Source: CALKZN01 sp964633815
Lineage (GTDB): Bacteria > Pseudomonadota > Gammaproteobacteria > Arenicellales > Arenicellaceae
Length of the DNA: 46,003 nucleotides
Direction: 5' to 3'
NCBI GenBank assembly: GCA_964633815.1
Contig: CAZWHW010000013.1
Location: 1 to 46,003, forward strand
In this document: piece by piece, positions 25,467 to 34,516 of the stretch
Layout of the letters: each line of letters opens with the position of its first letter
Position numbering within the stretch: the stretch's first letter is position 1
Notes under the pieces: model-generated
Seen by the model: the letters and a program-made list of their open reading frames with translations, nothing else
What the model was told of the DNA's origin: nothing
Database searches by the model: none
Position numbers and translations under genes: made by a program

Positions 25467-26918
25467 TTATTGAACTACTTTTATCAACTGACCCACTTTT
25501 GGTTCTCCAGTTGGAAACATTCCATTTAATAGACGTAATTCTTGTTCCGCATATTTCCCTAAGCTAGGACTGTTTTTCGCTAATCTAGCAAACGTTTGAC
25601 CTTGTTTGGCGCGAATTGTTTTAAGCTTTTGTCCTTTAATAAATTTTTGATCACTTGCTTGCAAACGTCTCACGCTGCTTAACGTATCTAACAGTTGATC
25701 GCCTGGTAACGAATTAGAATTACCCAGACCAACCATGACAAAGGCTCTATCGCCGCGATAAACCGTCCCAACCACAACTTCTTGAGAATTGTTCCCTTCA
25801 CCTACAATCGCTCTACCAGCATAACCTTGATCTTCGCTGGTTCGAACATTTCGACCTGAACTAAAACTTTTAAAATTTTGTTGTAGAAAATTCTCCGCAC
25901 TAACACGTTTTTTTAGCGTATTAGATTGCATGATTATGGCGTGCTTAGTACTCGGATTTTGTGCTACTAAACGATCACTATCATTTTGAATAGTCCAACC
26001 CTCAGGAAACTCTATGTGCAAATCCAAACCTTTATGATAAAACTTATTTTGACGAACAATGCCTTGTGTCTCATTTTGACCATAAGCAACATCATTCATT
26101 AAACGCATAAATTTTTCTGAATTCGTAATACTTTTTTGCGGCGTTTGATATTTTTTAGCTTCGCTAACCACTTGTTTTAATCGGGTATCATTTTTTGGAT
26201 GTGTTGCAAATAAACCATGATAAGAACTTGGCTGTTTGCCTTCTGCAAGAGCTCGCTCACGACTCGCTAATTCCTGATCTTTTAAAATACCCACCACTTC
26301 AATCATTTTTCGTGAATCATAGCCCGCCTTGGCTAAATATTCTGCACCCAAACGATCAGACTCAAGCTCATGTTTACGACCATAACCAGAGACCAGCGCT
26401 CCTCCAAGTGTAGTAGATAATTGCGCAAATCCTTGACTGCCTGTACCAATAGCAACTGCTGCAGATAACAAACCACTAAGCTGTGATTGTGCACTTTGAC
26501 GAACACTATGACGTGCCGTGACATGACCAATTTCGTGCCCAATAACTCCTGCCAATTGTGCTTCGTCTTGCATATAAGCCATGATTCCACGTGTAATATA
26601 AATGTGCCCTCCGGGCACAGCAAAGGCGTTCACCTGCGGACTATCCACTAAATAAAAACTAAAATCCAAATGGCTACGATGACTATTCGCAGCTAAACGA
26701 TTACCAATATCGCTTATATAAGCTTGTAATTCTGGATTATCGTAAAGCGGATACTGTTTAATGATTTCGGTGTGATAGCGATTGCCCAATCGTATTTCTT
26801 GAGCTTCCGACATAGTGACAAAATCTTGTCTGCCTGTGACTGGATTTGTCGAACAACCAACAAAAAATAGTACTAATGCAAACAAAAAAGAATGTCGATT
26901 AAACCATTTTTTTATCAT
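25467..26918 (-). CDS. M48 family metalloprotease, lipoprotein (BepA-like)
   Basis: The 483-residue protein has a lipoprotein signal with lipobox FVGC (Cys about 22), then the M48 zinc site HEIGHVTARH (HExxH) at about 130 and the third ligand region GRKHELESDRLGAEYL. The peptidase domain runs to about 265; a C-terminal part ends in IRAKQGQTFARLAKNSP, which reads like a LysM-type domain. BepA-type proteases sit in the periplasm at the outer membrane and check LptD and Bam substrates; this is the likely role. I take the inner ATG at 26918 because GAGG lies 6-7 nt before it; the outer ATG at 26930 has none. Confidence 0.88.
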   Translation of the reverse strand: MIKKWFNRHSFLFALVLFFVGCSTNPVTGRQDFVTMSEAQEIRLGNRYHTEIIKQYPLYDNPELQAYISDIGNRLAANSHRSHLDFSFYLVDSPQVNAFAVPGGHIYITRGIMAYMQDEAQLAGVIGHEIGHVTARHSVRQSAQSQLSGLLSAAVAIGTGSQGFAQLSTTLGGALVSGYGRKHELESDRLGAEYLAKAGYDSRKMIEVVGILKDQELASRERALAEGKQPSSYHGLFATHPKNDTRLKQVVSEAKKYQTPQKSITNSEKFMRLMNDVAYGQNETQGIVRQNKFYHKGLDLHIEFPEGWTIQNDSDRLVAQNPSTKHAIIMQSNTLKKRVSAENFLQQNFKSFSSGRNVRTSEDQGYAGRAIVGEGNNSQEVVVGTVYRGDRAFVMVGLGNSNSLPGDQLLDTLSSVRRLQASDQKFIKGQKLKTIRAKQGQTFARLAKNSPSLGKYAEQELRLLNGMFPTGEPKVGQLIKVVQ

Positions 26919-27017
26919 TTTCAGCCTCATAAGATGAAATATTCTATCTTATATTTGACCATATGCACCTAGAATTACAAAACACGTTCACAAAACTCTA
27001 ACTTTTTTAACAATCTA

Positions 27018-27926
27018 TCATTGCGAACCTATAACCAGCGCTAACAAAACACCACCACCAAACCATGCATTATTCAAAAATGCAGTAAAGCATTGATCAC
27101 GCCGTTGCTCTTGAATCAGAATCAATTGATACATAAAAAAGCCACTACATGCGACCAAAAGTAAATAATAGAATTTATTAAGGCCGTAATAAATACCCGT
27201 TAAGACCAGAAAGCTCAAAGTTAATAGCTGTAATGCAGCAATAATTTTTTTGACATTCTGACCAAAAAACCGCGCTGAAGAAAAAATACCTAGCGTTTCA
27301 TCGTCTTCTTGGTCAATCAAGGCATATATTGTGTCATAGGCTATGACCCAAACAAGGTTTGCCAATACCAGCCAAAGTGTCCCTAAACTAATTGGGCTTG
27401 CATGAGCAAGATATGCCATAGGAATGCCGCAAGAAAAAGCGATTCCCAGCACTAGCTGAGGAGTCACAAAAAATCGTTTCATAAAAGGATAGGCTATGGC
27501 GATTAAAACTGCTGGAACAGCCGCTATCAGCACACTATATCTAACTTCTTCATCAAGACTTAACACTAATAATAACGCTAAAAAACACAAGACAAGAAAT
27601 AAACAAAGCGCTTCGGAAACACTGACCCTGCCTGTGGTTAATGGACGGTCTTTAGTTCGTTCAACATGACGATCGAAGTTGCGGTCTGCAAAATCATTAA
27701 TTACACAACCTGCAGATCGCATCAAAAATACACCAATAAGAAAAACCACAGCCACCTGCGGGTCGAAATTGCCAATCTGCCAGCCTAAACTAACAAATTC
27801 ACCACCTGAAAGCCAAATTGCCCAGGCAGTTGGCCATAGCAACAACAAGGTGCCAATGGGCTTATCCGCACGCATCAACTGCAAATAATCACGCCATGGC
27901 AATAAATGTGAGATCATTTTCATCAT
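27018..27926 (-). CDS. ubiA: 4-hydroxybenzoate polyprenyltransferase
   Basis: The 302-residue integral membrane enzyme attaches the polyprenyl tail to 4-hydroxybenzoate in ubiquinone synthesis. Both Asp-rich motifs for the Mg-diphosphate are present: NDFADRNFDRHVERTKDRP in the second helix region (about 73-91) and DTIYALIDQEDD near 190. RADKPIGTLLLLWPT at the N-terminus is the UbiA hallmark. About 9 membrane helices can be seen. AAGGTG stands 6-7 nt before the ATG. It is divergent from the Cpx-like set, and a CpxR-box-like repeat lies 37 nt upstream of its start. Confidence 0.95.
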   Translation of the reverse strand: MMKMISHLLPWRDYLQLMRADKPIGTLLLLWPTAWAIWLSGGEFVSLGWQIGNFDPQVAVVFLIGVFLMRSAGCVINDFADRNFDRHVERTKDRPLTTGRVSVSEALCLFLVLCFLALLLVLSLDEEVRYSVLIAAVPAVLIAIAYPFMKRFFVTPQLVLGIAFSCGIPMAYLAHASPISLGTLWLVLANLVWVIAYDTIYALIDQEDDETLGIFSSARFFGQNVKKIIAALQLLTLSFLVLTGIYYGLNKFYYLLLVACSGFFMYQLILIQEQRRDQCFTAFLNNAWFGGGVLLALVIGSQ

Positions 27927-27962
27927 AGTTGCACCTTAACAATAAATTTGGGCAATTTCACT

Positions 27963-27977
27963 GTTACAGACTGTTAC
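27963..27977 (-). promoter_or_regulatory. CpxR-box-like direct repeat
   Basis: On the minus strand the sequence reads GTAAC-AGTCT-GTAAC, matching the CpxR consensus GTAAA-N5-GTAAA at 4 of 5 positions in each half. It lies 85 nt before the CpxP-like start at 28062 and 37 nt before ubiA at 27926. It would suit autoregulation of the two-component set by its own response regulator. Confidence 0.55.
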
Positions 27978-28061
27978 CTTTTGCATTACTTTTGAAAATA
28001 AAATATGTATGACTAAAACTATACTCAGAAAACACTCAACACTTTAATTGGAAAATTAATT

Positions 28062-28532
28062 ATGAAAAAAACCTTAGTATTTTTATTTATATTATTTGGC
28101 GCTGCAACCGCTATGATTGCTCAAGCGCATAACTATAATTCTGGAAAGTTTATTGAAAAGATGACTGAAAAACTTGAACTGAGCAGCGCTCAACAAAATC
28201 AACTTCAGGCATTTGTAAACGAAAAAAGGCAATATAAGCAAAAGCTCAAGGCTGATCGTGAATCTCGAAAAAATAATCCAGATCAAAAACGTTCAGGCCC
28301 TTTAAGTAAATTGTTTGATAAAAACACCATCACAGTCAACGATATCAATCAAGCAATGACATCGGCTCATCAACAAAAGCTAAAACGAAAAGAAAATTAT
28401 TTTTCAAGCTTTGCCATTTTTTATAATGACCTTTCTAGTCAACAACAAGCAAAACTGAAGCCTTATGTTCATAAAATGTTGTTTTCAAAGAAAAAGCGCA
28501 AGAGCAAAAATAAAGATAAAGCTAATCGATAG
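28062..28532 (+). CDS. Spy/CpxP family periplasmic protein
   Basis: The 156-residue protein has a Sec signal peptide (cleavage after MIAQA, about residue 22), then a helical, highly basic domain. Two LTxxQ-like motifs are present, as LSSAQ (about 41) and LSSQQ (about 127), the mark of the Spy/CpxP family. The C-terminus is an unusual Lys/Arg-rich tail (KKKRKSKNKDKANR). CpxP binds the CpxA sensor and holds it off until misfolded proteins titrate it. It stands 2 nt before the response regulator gene, unlike E. coli where cpxP is divergent from cpxRA. Confidence 0.8.
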   Translation: MKKTLVFLFILFGAATAMIAQAHNYNSGKFIEKMTEKLELSSAQQNQLQAFVNEKRQYKQKLKADRESRKNNPDQKRSGPLSKLFDKNTITVNDINQAMTSAHQQKLKRKENYFSSFAIFYNDLSSQQQAKLKPYVHKMLFSKKKRKSKNKDKANR

Positions 28533-28534
28533 AA

Positions 28535-29215
28535 ATGCCGCATATATTACTCGTAGATGATGATCGGAAATTAGGAGAAGTGCTGGGCGAATATTTTGCT
28601 CAGCACAATTTCCAACTATCTCATTATTTGCATCCAAAACTAGCATTGGACAATTTCGAATCTCAAGGAATCGATCTCATAATCTTAGACGTAATGATGC
28701 CTGACATTAATGGTTTTGAAGTCTGTAAACGTATACGTAAAACCAGTCAAATCCCTATTTTAATTCTAACCGCGCGTGGTGAAGCCATGGACCGTGTAGT
28801 TGGTCTTGAACTTGGTGCTGATGACTATTTATCCAAACCTTTCGAACCTCGTGAGCTGATAATTCGGATTCAAAACATAATAAACCGTAACCGCCTACCT
28901 GAACCTTCTTTAATGCTCTCATACAAAGATTTAAGCATTGATCGGCATATGCGACAAGTTATGCTATTTGAGCAAGAGCTCAAGTTAACAAATACAGAAT
29001 ATCAATTATTAGTTTTGTTAGCTTCTACACCGAGAAAAAACTATAGCCGCGATGAAATTCTCAACGCCTTGAAAGGCATTCAAGTGGAAATTTTTTCTAG
29101 GTCTGTAGACATCACAATTAGCCGCTTACGAAAAAAAATAGCACCGCTTGATTATATTAAAACCGTTTGGGGCGCGGGGTATAGCTTTATTCCTGAGGAT
29201 ATTGGGTCTCACTAA
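28535..29215 (+). CDS. OmpR/CpxR-like response regulator
   Basis: The 226-residue protein has a receiver domain (1-115) with acidic pocket DDD at 8-10, phospho-acceptor Asp52 in ILDVMMPD, and the Lys in DYLSKPF near 102, followed by an OmpR/PhoB winged helix (about 130-222; SVDITISRLRKKI and GAGYSF). ILLVDDDRKLGEVL and TARGEAMDRVVGLELGADDYL are close to CpxR. It is co-transcribed with the CpxP-like gene 2 nt upstream and overlaps the kinase gene by 1 nt (TAATG). A CpxR-box-like repeat before the operon suits autoregulation. Confidence 0.88.
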   Translation: MPHILLVDDDRKLGEVLGEYFAQHNFQLSHYLHPKLALDNFESQGIDLIILDVMMPDINGFEVCKRIRKTSQIPILILTARGEAMDRVVGLELGADDYLSKPFEPRELIIRIQNIINRNRLPEPSLMLSYKDLSIDRHMRQVMLFEQELKLTNTEYQLLVLLASTPRKNYSRDEILNALKGIQVEIFSRSVDITISRLRKKIAPLDYIKTVWGAGYSFIPEDIGSH

Positions 29216-30525
29216 TGTTTAAATCCTTATCAATTCGTTTATTACTTATTTTTGTAGCTGCATTAGTTATCTTATTAATCTTGCTTAGATTCGGTGTCGA
29301 ACGCTCTATTTCTAACAAAACTTATTCACTTCAAGCGGGTTCGCTTGCCAAAATGACGCGGTTGATTCTTGATCCTAAAACACAGCAAATTAATCTAGAC
29401 CGAGCTAAAAATATAGCAGCGCGTACTGATATTCGAATCCATATACGCACCTCAGAAATGAACTGGTCATCAGCAGGAAAACTTCCTGATGAAAGTCATT
29501 TTCAGTTTGAACCATTAGCGTTAATTCCTTTGCACTTTAAAAAGAAAAAAAGACATTTTGTTCTTCCCAAAATTACTTTTTCAAAAGGTTTTAAATTTAA
29601 TATCTATAAAATCACAACACCTCATGGAACAATATTTTATGAGGTTGACAATCCTCGCGGACAATTTGAATGGTATTGGGTTTTCATCGCAGGCTTATTT
29701 ATCCTTAGTTTATATCTTGCGATTCGCTATCTATTTTCTCCCGTAGCAGACATTCAAAGAGTAGTTAAAGAAGTTCGCCAAGGAAACTTTTCAGCAAGAA
29801 CAACAACTAACCGTAAAGACGAATTAGGCGAACTTGCCAAACAAGTTGATACGATGGCTGAGGATCTTGATCGCCTAATAGAATCTAAACGTAGCTTACT
29901 GCTAAGCATTAGTCATGAGCTTCGCACCCCGTTAACCAGAGCTACAATCGTCAGCAGACTCATGGAAGACAACAAACACACGCAATCTCTGGCTCAAGAT
30001 TTAAATGAAATGGAAACAATCATCGCAGAGTTAATCGAGGCGGAAAAATTGAGTCAAGAATCTCCTCTTGCACGACAAGTAGTCGACATTAATGTATTAC
30101 TCAACGAAATTTTGCAAGAGTCATTTGTAGATAATGGCATTGAAGTAACGCCTTTATCTTCAGAAAGCGCATTTATTAATATTGATCCAATTCGCATTAA
30201 ACTATTAGTGAAAAATATACTCAACAATGCGATTCAATATACCTTAGAAGATCAACCTGCTCCAAAAATTACACTTAGCCTAGCGGAAAACTATTTAACA
30301 ATCATTGTCACAGATCAAGGCATAGGCATGCCTGCAGAATTAGTCGATCACCTCACCGAACCTTTTTATCGGCTTGATGAATCAAGACAACGTCAAACAG
30401 GCGGTTTAGGTTTAGGTTTGTATCTTTGCCAAGCTATTGTTAAAGCTCATAGAGGCACATTGAAAATCACTAGTAAAGAAGGTCATGGCACCATAGTCAC
30501 TGCCAACATTGCAGTATCCAACTAA
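29215..30525 (+). CDS. Sensor histidine kinase, CpxA-like
   Basis: The 436-residue protein has one N-terminal membrane helix (about 6-26), a periplasmic domain of about 120 residues, a second helix (about 150-172), a HAMP domain (about 173-225), then a HisKA domain with His234 in SISHELRTPLTR and a HATPase_c domain with N-box NNAIQYTLED, G1 DQGIGMP and G2 GGLGLGLYL. It should phosphorylate the regulator encoded just upstream. With the CpxP-like protein in the same operon, the set probably senses envelope protein damage. The periplasmic sensor part is strongly basic. Confidence 0.88.
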   Translation: MFKSLSIRLLLIFVAALVILLILLRFGVERSISNKTYSLQAGSLAKMTRLILDPKTQQINLDRAKNIAARTDIRIHIRTSEMNWSSAGKLPDESHFQFEPLALIPLHFKKKKRHFVLPKITFSKGFKFNIYKITTPHGTIFYEVDNPRGQFEWYWVFIAGLFILSLYLAIRYLFSPVADIQRVVKEVRQGNFSARTTTNRKDELGELAKQVDTMAEDLDRLIESKRSLLLSISHELRTPLTRATIVSRLMEDNKHTQSLAQDLNEMETIIAELIEAEKLSQESPLARQVVDINVLLNEILQESFVDNGIEVTPLSSESAFINIDPIRIKLLVKNILNNAIQYTLEDQPAPKITLSLAENYLTIIVTDQGIGMPAELVDHLTEPFYRLDESRQRQTGGLGLGLYLCQAIVKAHRGTLKITSKEGHGTIVTANIAVSN

Positions 30526-30527
30526 TA

Positions 30528-30929
30528 CTATTCTTTTTTAATTTTTTTGTTTTGAGTATGCTTTTCGAGCATGATATCTGCTCTGCTACGCAAGCTCTTT
30601 TTCTGCCGAATCTGGGCAAAAGGATCGTCGTCACTTGTTAGTGTTGCGACTTCAGCTGACTCTTTATCAATTTTATTCTTATTTAGACCATTTTTATTTT
30701 TCGGACTATATATTGAATAACATAAATAAATTATCACTACTGCAACTAGTAAAAACCATTTGATAAAAAAGCTTGCATCAGATTGATGCTCGGCAAATGA
30801 CAAATACTCTCGATGCGCAAAATTAATCAACCAAAATGATATCAATAAACATACTGTAGAGACGATGATTTGCTTATATTTCTTCCAAATGAATGTAACA
30901 AAAGTCAGTCGGAAAATTTGTTTGAACAT
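30528..30929 (-). CDS. Small membrane protein of unknown function
   Basis: The 133-residue product has two hydrophobic segments (about 20-38 and 53-70) and a charged cytoplasmic tail of about 60 residues rich in Lys and Ser, ending HTQNKKIKKE. No known family is recognised. It converges on the sensor kinase with 2 bp between stops and follows, by 12 nt, another small gene at 30942 on the same strand. Confidence 0.6.
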   Translation of the reverse strand: MFKQIFRLTFVTFIWKKYKQIIVSTVCLLISFWLINFAHREYLSFAEHQSDASFFIKWFLLVAVVIIYLCYSIYSPKNKNGLNKNKIDKESAEVATLTSDDDPFAQIRQKKSLRSRADIMLEKHTQNKKIKKE

Positions 30930-30941
30930 ACGCTAAAAAAA

Positions 30942-31178
30942 TTAACCAATTAGGTTTAAACCTAGTAAGGCAAGAACTGCCATTATCCCTTTTTGTTTAA
31001 TGCTATCATTAATTTTATCTTCTTCCTCACGAACGATCACTTCTAAATCGTCTTGCGAAAAATCAGTGGGGTCACCGCCTGCAATAATAATCCGTGTTCG
31101 TGCACGACTAATAGCTTTTTCTCGAACCATTTCTCGATACTTATTCGGTACATAATTAATTATAGGCAAGTTAGTCAT
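30942..31178 (-). CDS. Small tail-anchored protein of unknown function
   Basis: The 78-residue product has a charged, helical body (KYREMVREKAISRARTRI, then DFSQDDLEVIVREEEDKIND) and one hydrophobic C-terminal segment (MAVLALLGLNLIG), so it is probably anchored to the membrane by its tail. No family is recognised. It stands between recG (82 nt upstream) and the small membrane protein at 30528, with which it likely shares a transcript. Confidence 0.6.
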   Translation of the reverse strand: MTNLPIINYVPNKYREMVREKAISRARTRIIIAGGDPTDFSQDDLEVIVREEEDKINDSIKQKGIMAVLALLGLNLIG

Positions 31179-31260
31179 TGGTTTATTTATATCAATTCAT
31201 TGTTAAATCATAAATGATTAGATCTTCAGCGCCAACACTGAGTTAATTTTGTTAACAATA

Positions 31261-33360
31261 TTATGCATTTGCATATTGTTGCTGATATGCCAACCAACGA
31301 TTTAATAAATTATCGACCAAATCTGGATATTGTTGACTAAAACTCTGCGCTTCTTCAGCAACTATTGTCAGCCAATGTTGATCTCGAACTAAATTAGCAA
31401 TATGCATATTTACCGCACCCGTTTGCCTCACACCAAGCAGTTCTCCAGGACCACGTAATTCTAAATCCTTTCTCGCGATAGCAAAACCATCATTGCTCGC
31501 TCGCAAGGTTTGCAAACGAATTTTAGCATTTTCTGACAATGGCGCACGATACATTAGAACACAGACAGAGCGCTGGCTGCCGCGCCCAACCCGTCCTCGT
31601 AATTGATGCAATTGAGACAAGCCCATTCGTTCAGCATTCTCAATAATCATCAAACTAGCGTTTGGCACATCCACACCAACTTCGATGACTGTGGTTGCAA
31701 GCAATAAATCAATTTCATGATCACGGAACTGACGCATCATTTCTTCTTTTTCCATAGGTTTCAACCGCCCATGTACCACGCCAATTTTAATTCCTTTTAA
31801 GCGCCGTTTAAGCTCTTGTTCAACATCAACGACTGCTTGCGCATTTGAATGCTCTGACTCATCGATCAAACTACATACCCAATAGACCTGCGTTTTTTGC
31901 AAACAAGCATGATGAACACGTTCAATTACTTGATCTCTTTTCATTTCGGCATTAATTACCACAGTTTCGATAGGGATTCTTCCTGGTGGTAATTCATCAA
32001 TTGTCGACACATCAATATCGGCATAAAAACTCATCGCCAATGTTCTTGGAATTGGGGTAGCACTCATGATTAATTGATGCGGCACAATCCCATTTGCTTT
32101 CTCTCGTAATGCCAAACGCTGCCCAACACCAAAACGGTGTTGCTCATCAATCACGATTAATCCTAAAGAATCAAATTCCACTTCTTTTTGAAACAAGGCA
32201 TGTGTTCCCACCAAAACCTGTACCTCACCTGTTGCTAAACCTGACAAAATAGGTCGACGCTGCGCCGTAGTAACCTTTCCTGCCAGCCAACCCACCTTGA
32301 TATCTAAGGCTTCTAGCCAAGCAGACAAATGTCGAAATAATTGTTCTGCGAGTAATTCTGTTGGTGCCATCACGGCAACTTGCTGCTCTGCGCCAACTGC
32401 ATGGATTACAGCCAGGGCAGCAACGACTGTTTTCCCTGAACCAACGTCACCTTGCACTAACCGCATCATCGGCTGAATTTTATTTAGGTCATCAATGATC
32501 TCGTCAACCGCTTCAAGTTGTGCATTTGTCAATTGAAACGATAAATTCTCCAAAAAATGTTCCCTTAATTCAGCTGAATTTAATTGGTCTAAATTAATTG
32601 ATTTCTCATTCTGACGTTCAGCCCGAACCCTTTGCATGCCTAAATGAAAGCTTAATAACTCTTCAAATATCAAACGCTGAAATGGTGGAGAATCAGTTTC
32701 CAACATCGCTTCAAGGTCAACACCCTGTGCAGGCCTATGTAAGGCATTTAGAGCCTCAGCTAAGGAACAAAATTCAAAGCGTCCGATCAACTCTTGTGGC
32801 AACAAGTCCTGAACTTTAGGCAAGTATTTCTCCAAAGCCTCAGCACTCAGTTTTCTTAACAAGTATTGACTAATTCCTTCAGTAGTTGGATAGATTGGAG
32901 TTAAGCGATCATGTTGTGGACTGGTTGGCCTGTCAGTAACAATTCGATATTCTGGATGAATCATTTCTTTGCCGGCTGGCCTTAAAACAATTTCGCCAAA
33001 ACATTCTACCCATCTACCAACAACAAAGGCTTGTCTTTGATTATAGGAGAAATGAAACAAACGGATAGTCAAACGCCCAGAACCATCATTAATTTCCACC
33101 ACTAAACTACGTCGTCCATGCGGCAACTGCACCGCATCAATAATTTCTCCACAGACTAACGCGGCAGTATTGGGTACCGCACCTGATAATGATGTGTAGT
33201 GCGTTCTGTCTTCATAACGGAATGGCAAATGAAACAGCACATCTTGCGCATTATACAGATTCAGTTTGGCTAGTTTTTGAGCTACTTTTTCTCCAACGCC
33301 TTTGAATTTTGTAATTGGAATTGTTCGCAATTCTAGAGTGTTGTTAATCGTCGATTGCAT
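31261..33360 (-). CDS. recG: ATP-dependent DNA helicase RecG
   Basis: The 699-residue helicase matches RecG in length (E. coli 693) and order: the N-terminal wedge OB domain (about 60-150), Walker A in GDVGSGKTVVAALA, the DEQH box in VIDEQHRFGVGQR, motif III MSATPIPRTLA, then VHGRLKPMEKEEMM, ATTVIEVGVDVPNA and QLRGRVGRG of the second helicase lobe. The C-terminal LELRGPGELLGVRQTG is the RecG-specific part. It reverses stalled forks and unwinds Holliday junctions and R-loops. The ATG at 33360 is divergent from the Fur-box small genes. Confidence 0.97.
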   Translation of the reverse strand: MQSTINNTLELRTIPITKFKGVGEKVAQKLAKLNLYNAQDVLFHLPFRYEDRTHYTSLSGAVPNTAALVCGEIIDAVQLPHGRRSLVVEINDGSGRLTIRLFHFSYNQRQAFVVGRWVECFGEIVLRPAGKEMIHPEYRIVTDRPTSPQHDRLTPIYPTTEGISQYLLRKLSAEALEKYLPKVQDLLPQELIGRFEFCSLAEALNALHRPAQGVDLEAMLETDSPPFQRLIFEELLSFHLGMQRVRAERQNEKSINLDQLNSAELREHFLENLSFQLTNAQLEAVDEIIDDLNKIQPMMRLVQGDVGSGKTVVAALAVIHAVGAEQQVAVMAPTELLAEQLFRHLSAWLEALDIKVGWLAGKVTTAQRRPILSGLATGEVQVLVGTHALFQKEVEFDSLGLIVIDEQHRFGVGQRLALREKANGIVPHQLIMSATPIPRTLAMSFYADIDVSTIDELPPGRIPIETVVINAEMKRDQVIERVHHACLQKTQVYWVCSLIDESEHSNAQAVVDVEQELKRRLKGIKIGVVHGRLKPMEKEEMMRQFRDHEIDLLLATTVIEVGVDVPNASLMIIENAERMGLSQLHQLRGRVGRGSQRSVCVLMYRAPLSENAKIRLQTLRASNDGFAIARKDLELRGPGELLGVRQTGAVNMHIANLVRDQHWLTIVAEEAQSFSQQYPDLVDNLLNRWLAYQQQYANA

Positions 33361-33462
33361 GTTGTCGTTTTACTATAAAAAAGCGTCAGAATGTGAAATT
33401 TTTCTTTTTAAAGAAAAACTTTTAAAAAAGCCCTTGAATAGCTTGCAATTTTTATCATTTTA

Positions 33463-33481
33463 TTAAATGATAATCATTCTC
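33463..33481 (+). promoter_or_regulatory. Fur box
   Basis: The 19-mer matches the Fur consensus GATAATGATAATCATTATC at 15 of 19 positions, with the central AATGATAATCATT intact. A GATAAT hexamer inside it could be a -10 box, so bound Fur would block the promoter. It lies 18 bp before the small gene at 33499, and about 100 bp before recG on the other strand. Confidence 0.82.
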
Positions 33482-33498
33482 ATTAATGCAATTAAAAA

Positions 33499-33744
33499 AT
33501 GAATCACAAATTTATAACATTGCAGCTTAATCACATTCACTTTGTCCTGCCATGGCATGCACAAACCGTAATGCATGCTATTCGGAAAAATGCGATTCAA
33601 GCCGATGAATTATTATTTTCATCCTCTTTCGAAAGACAACAACTAAGCCGAGATTTATTTTTACTTGCAGCAAAAGATGCCATGTCACGCAATGTTGATG
33701 AACCCTCCACATTAACTATGATGGCCAGAGCATTAATGCATTAG
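33499..33744 (+). CDS. Small protein of unknown function, likely Fur-regulated
   Basis: The 81-residue protein has no signal peptide and no family I recognise. It is rich in His (about seven, including NHIHFVLPWHAQTVMHAI), which suits metal binding but does not prove it. The second half (SFERQQLSRDLFLLAAKDAMSR) is helical and charged. The Fur box ends 17 nt before the ATG, so it is probably made under iron limitation. No good Shine-Dalgarno is seen. The next small gene follows after 57 nt on the same strand. Confidence 0.55.
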   Translation: MNHKFITLQLNHIHFVLPWHAQTVMHAIRKNAIQADELLFSSSFERQQLSRDLFLLAAKDAMSRNVDEPSTLTMMARALMH

Positions 33745-33801
33745 CAATTCTATAAACAAAACTATTTTCAACTTAATTTTAAATATTTTGACTCATTAAT
33801 C

Positions 33802-34077
33802 ATGAACAACAATAACAGCATACCTACATTGGACGACTTGATCGCAAAATTAAACATTCTGACCACGGACTTTATTTTTAGCAAACATCAATGCAGACAT
33901 CGTGCATATTCAATTTCATCCGTGTTAAGGCTTATTTGTGAACACAAAGAACTCGTGTTTTTCCCTGAGCAACAAGTTGTCTATTGCAAGATGTTAAAAG
34001 TCTGGCAAGCATTGGCACATGAACAATCTAAAGAAAACTATCAAACAGTGCAACACAAACAAGTAGCGCTCCACTAA
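33802..34077 (+). CDS. Small protein of unknown function, second in Fur-box unit
   Basis: The 91-residue protein is soluble by appearance, with two cysteines in the middle (KHQCRHRAY and LRLICEHKEL) and a third in VVYCKMLKVW, each in a His- or Lys-rich setting. No family is recognised. It lies 57 nt after the His-rich small gene, both downstream of the Fur box, and converges with ridA. A joint role in iron response is inferred from position only. Confidence 0.5.
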   Translation: MNNNNSIPTLDDLIAKLNILTTDFIFSKHQCRHRAYSISSVLRLICEHKELVFFPEQQVVYCKMLKVWQALAHEQSKENYQTVQHKQVALH

Positions 34078-34094
34078 TCGATTTGAAACATTTG

Positions 34095-34484
34095 TTAATT
34101 AGCGTTTACTAAGAAAGTAGCATCAACTTCAACTGTTGCACCTTTTGGCAATGCTGACACTTGCACAGCTGCTCGGGCAGGATAGGGCTCAGTGAAGTAC
34201 TCAACCATCACTTCATTTAAGTCAGCAAAATCATCTAAATCGGTCAAATACACTGTGAGTTTGACAATATCAGACAACTCCATTCCAGCAGCAGAAGCAA
34301 TGCCTTTAACATTTTCAAAGACTCGTCTGGTTTCAGACTTGAACGATTCATTCACCATTTCACCAGAAGCAGGGTCAAGCGCAATTTGCCCTGAAGCAAA
34401 CAGGAAGTCGCCTGCTCTAACCGCTTGCGAATAGCTGCCAATAGCTTGTGGTGCTAAGTTAGTAGATATAATTTTTTTGTTCAT
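34095..34484 (-). CDS. ridA: 2-iminobutanoate/2-iminopropanoate deaminase
   Basis: The 129-residue Rid protein hydrolyses reactive enamine/imine products of PLP enzymes such as threonine dehydratase. The RidA family marks are present: QAIGSYSQAVRAGDFLFASGQIALDP, the Arg in YPARAAVQVSALP that holds the substrate carboxylate, and the Glu in GATVEVDATF near the C-terminus. It follows the spoT-position gene by 32 nt on the same strand, the order known from other gammaproteobacteria. Confidence 0.96.
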   Translation of the reverse strand: MNKKIISTNLAPQAIGSYSQAVRAGDFLFASGQIALDPASGEMVNESFKSETRRVFENVKGIASAAGMELSDIVKLTVYLTDLDDFADLNEVMVEYFTEPYPARAAVQVSALPKGATVEVDATFLVNAN

Positions 34485-34516
34485 GTTAATAACTCTATAA
34501 TTTATTTTTGGGATTG

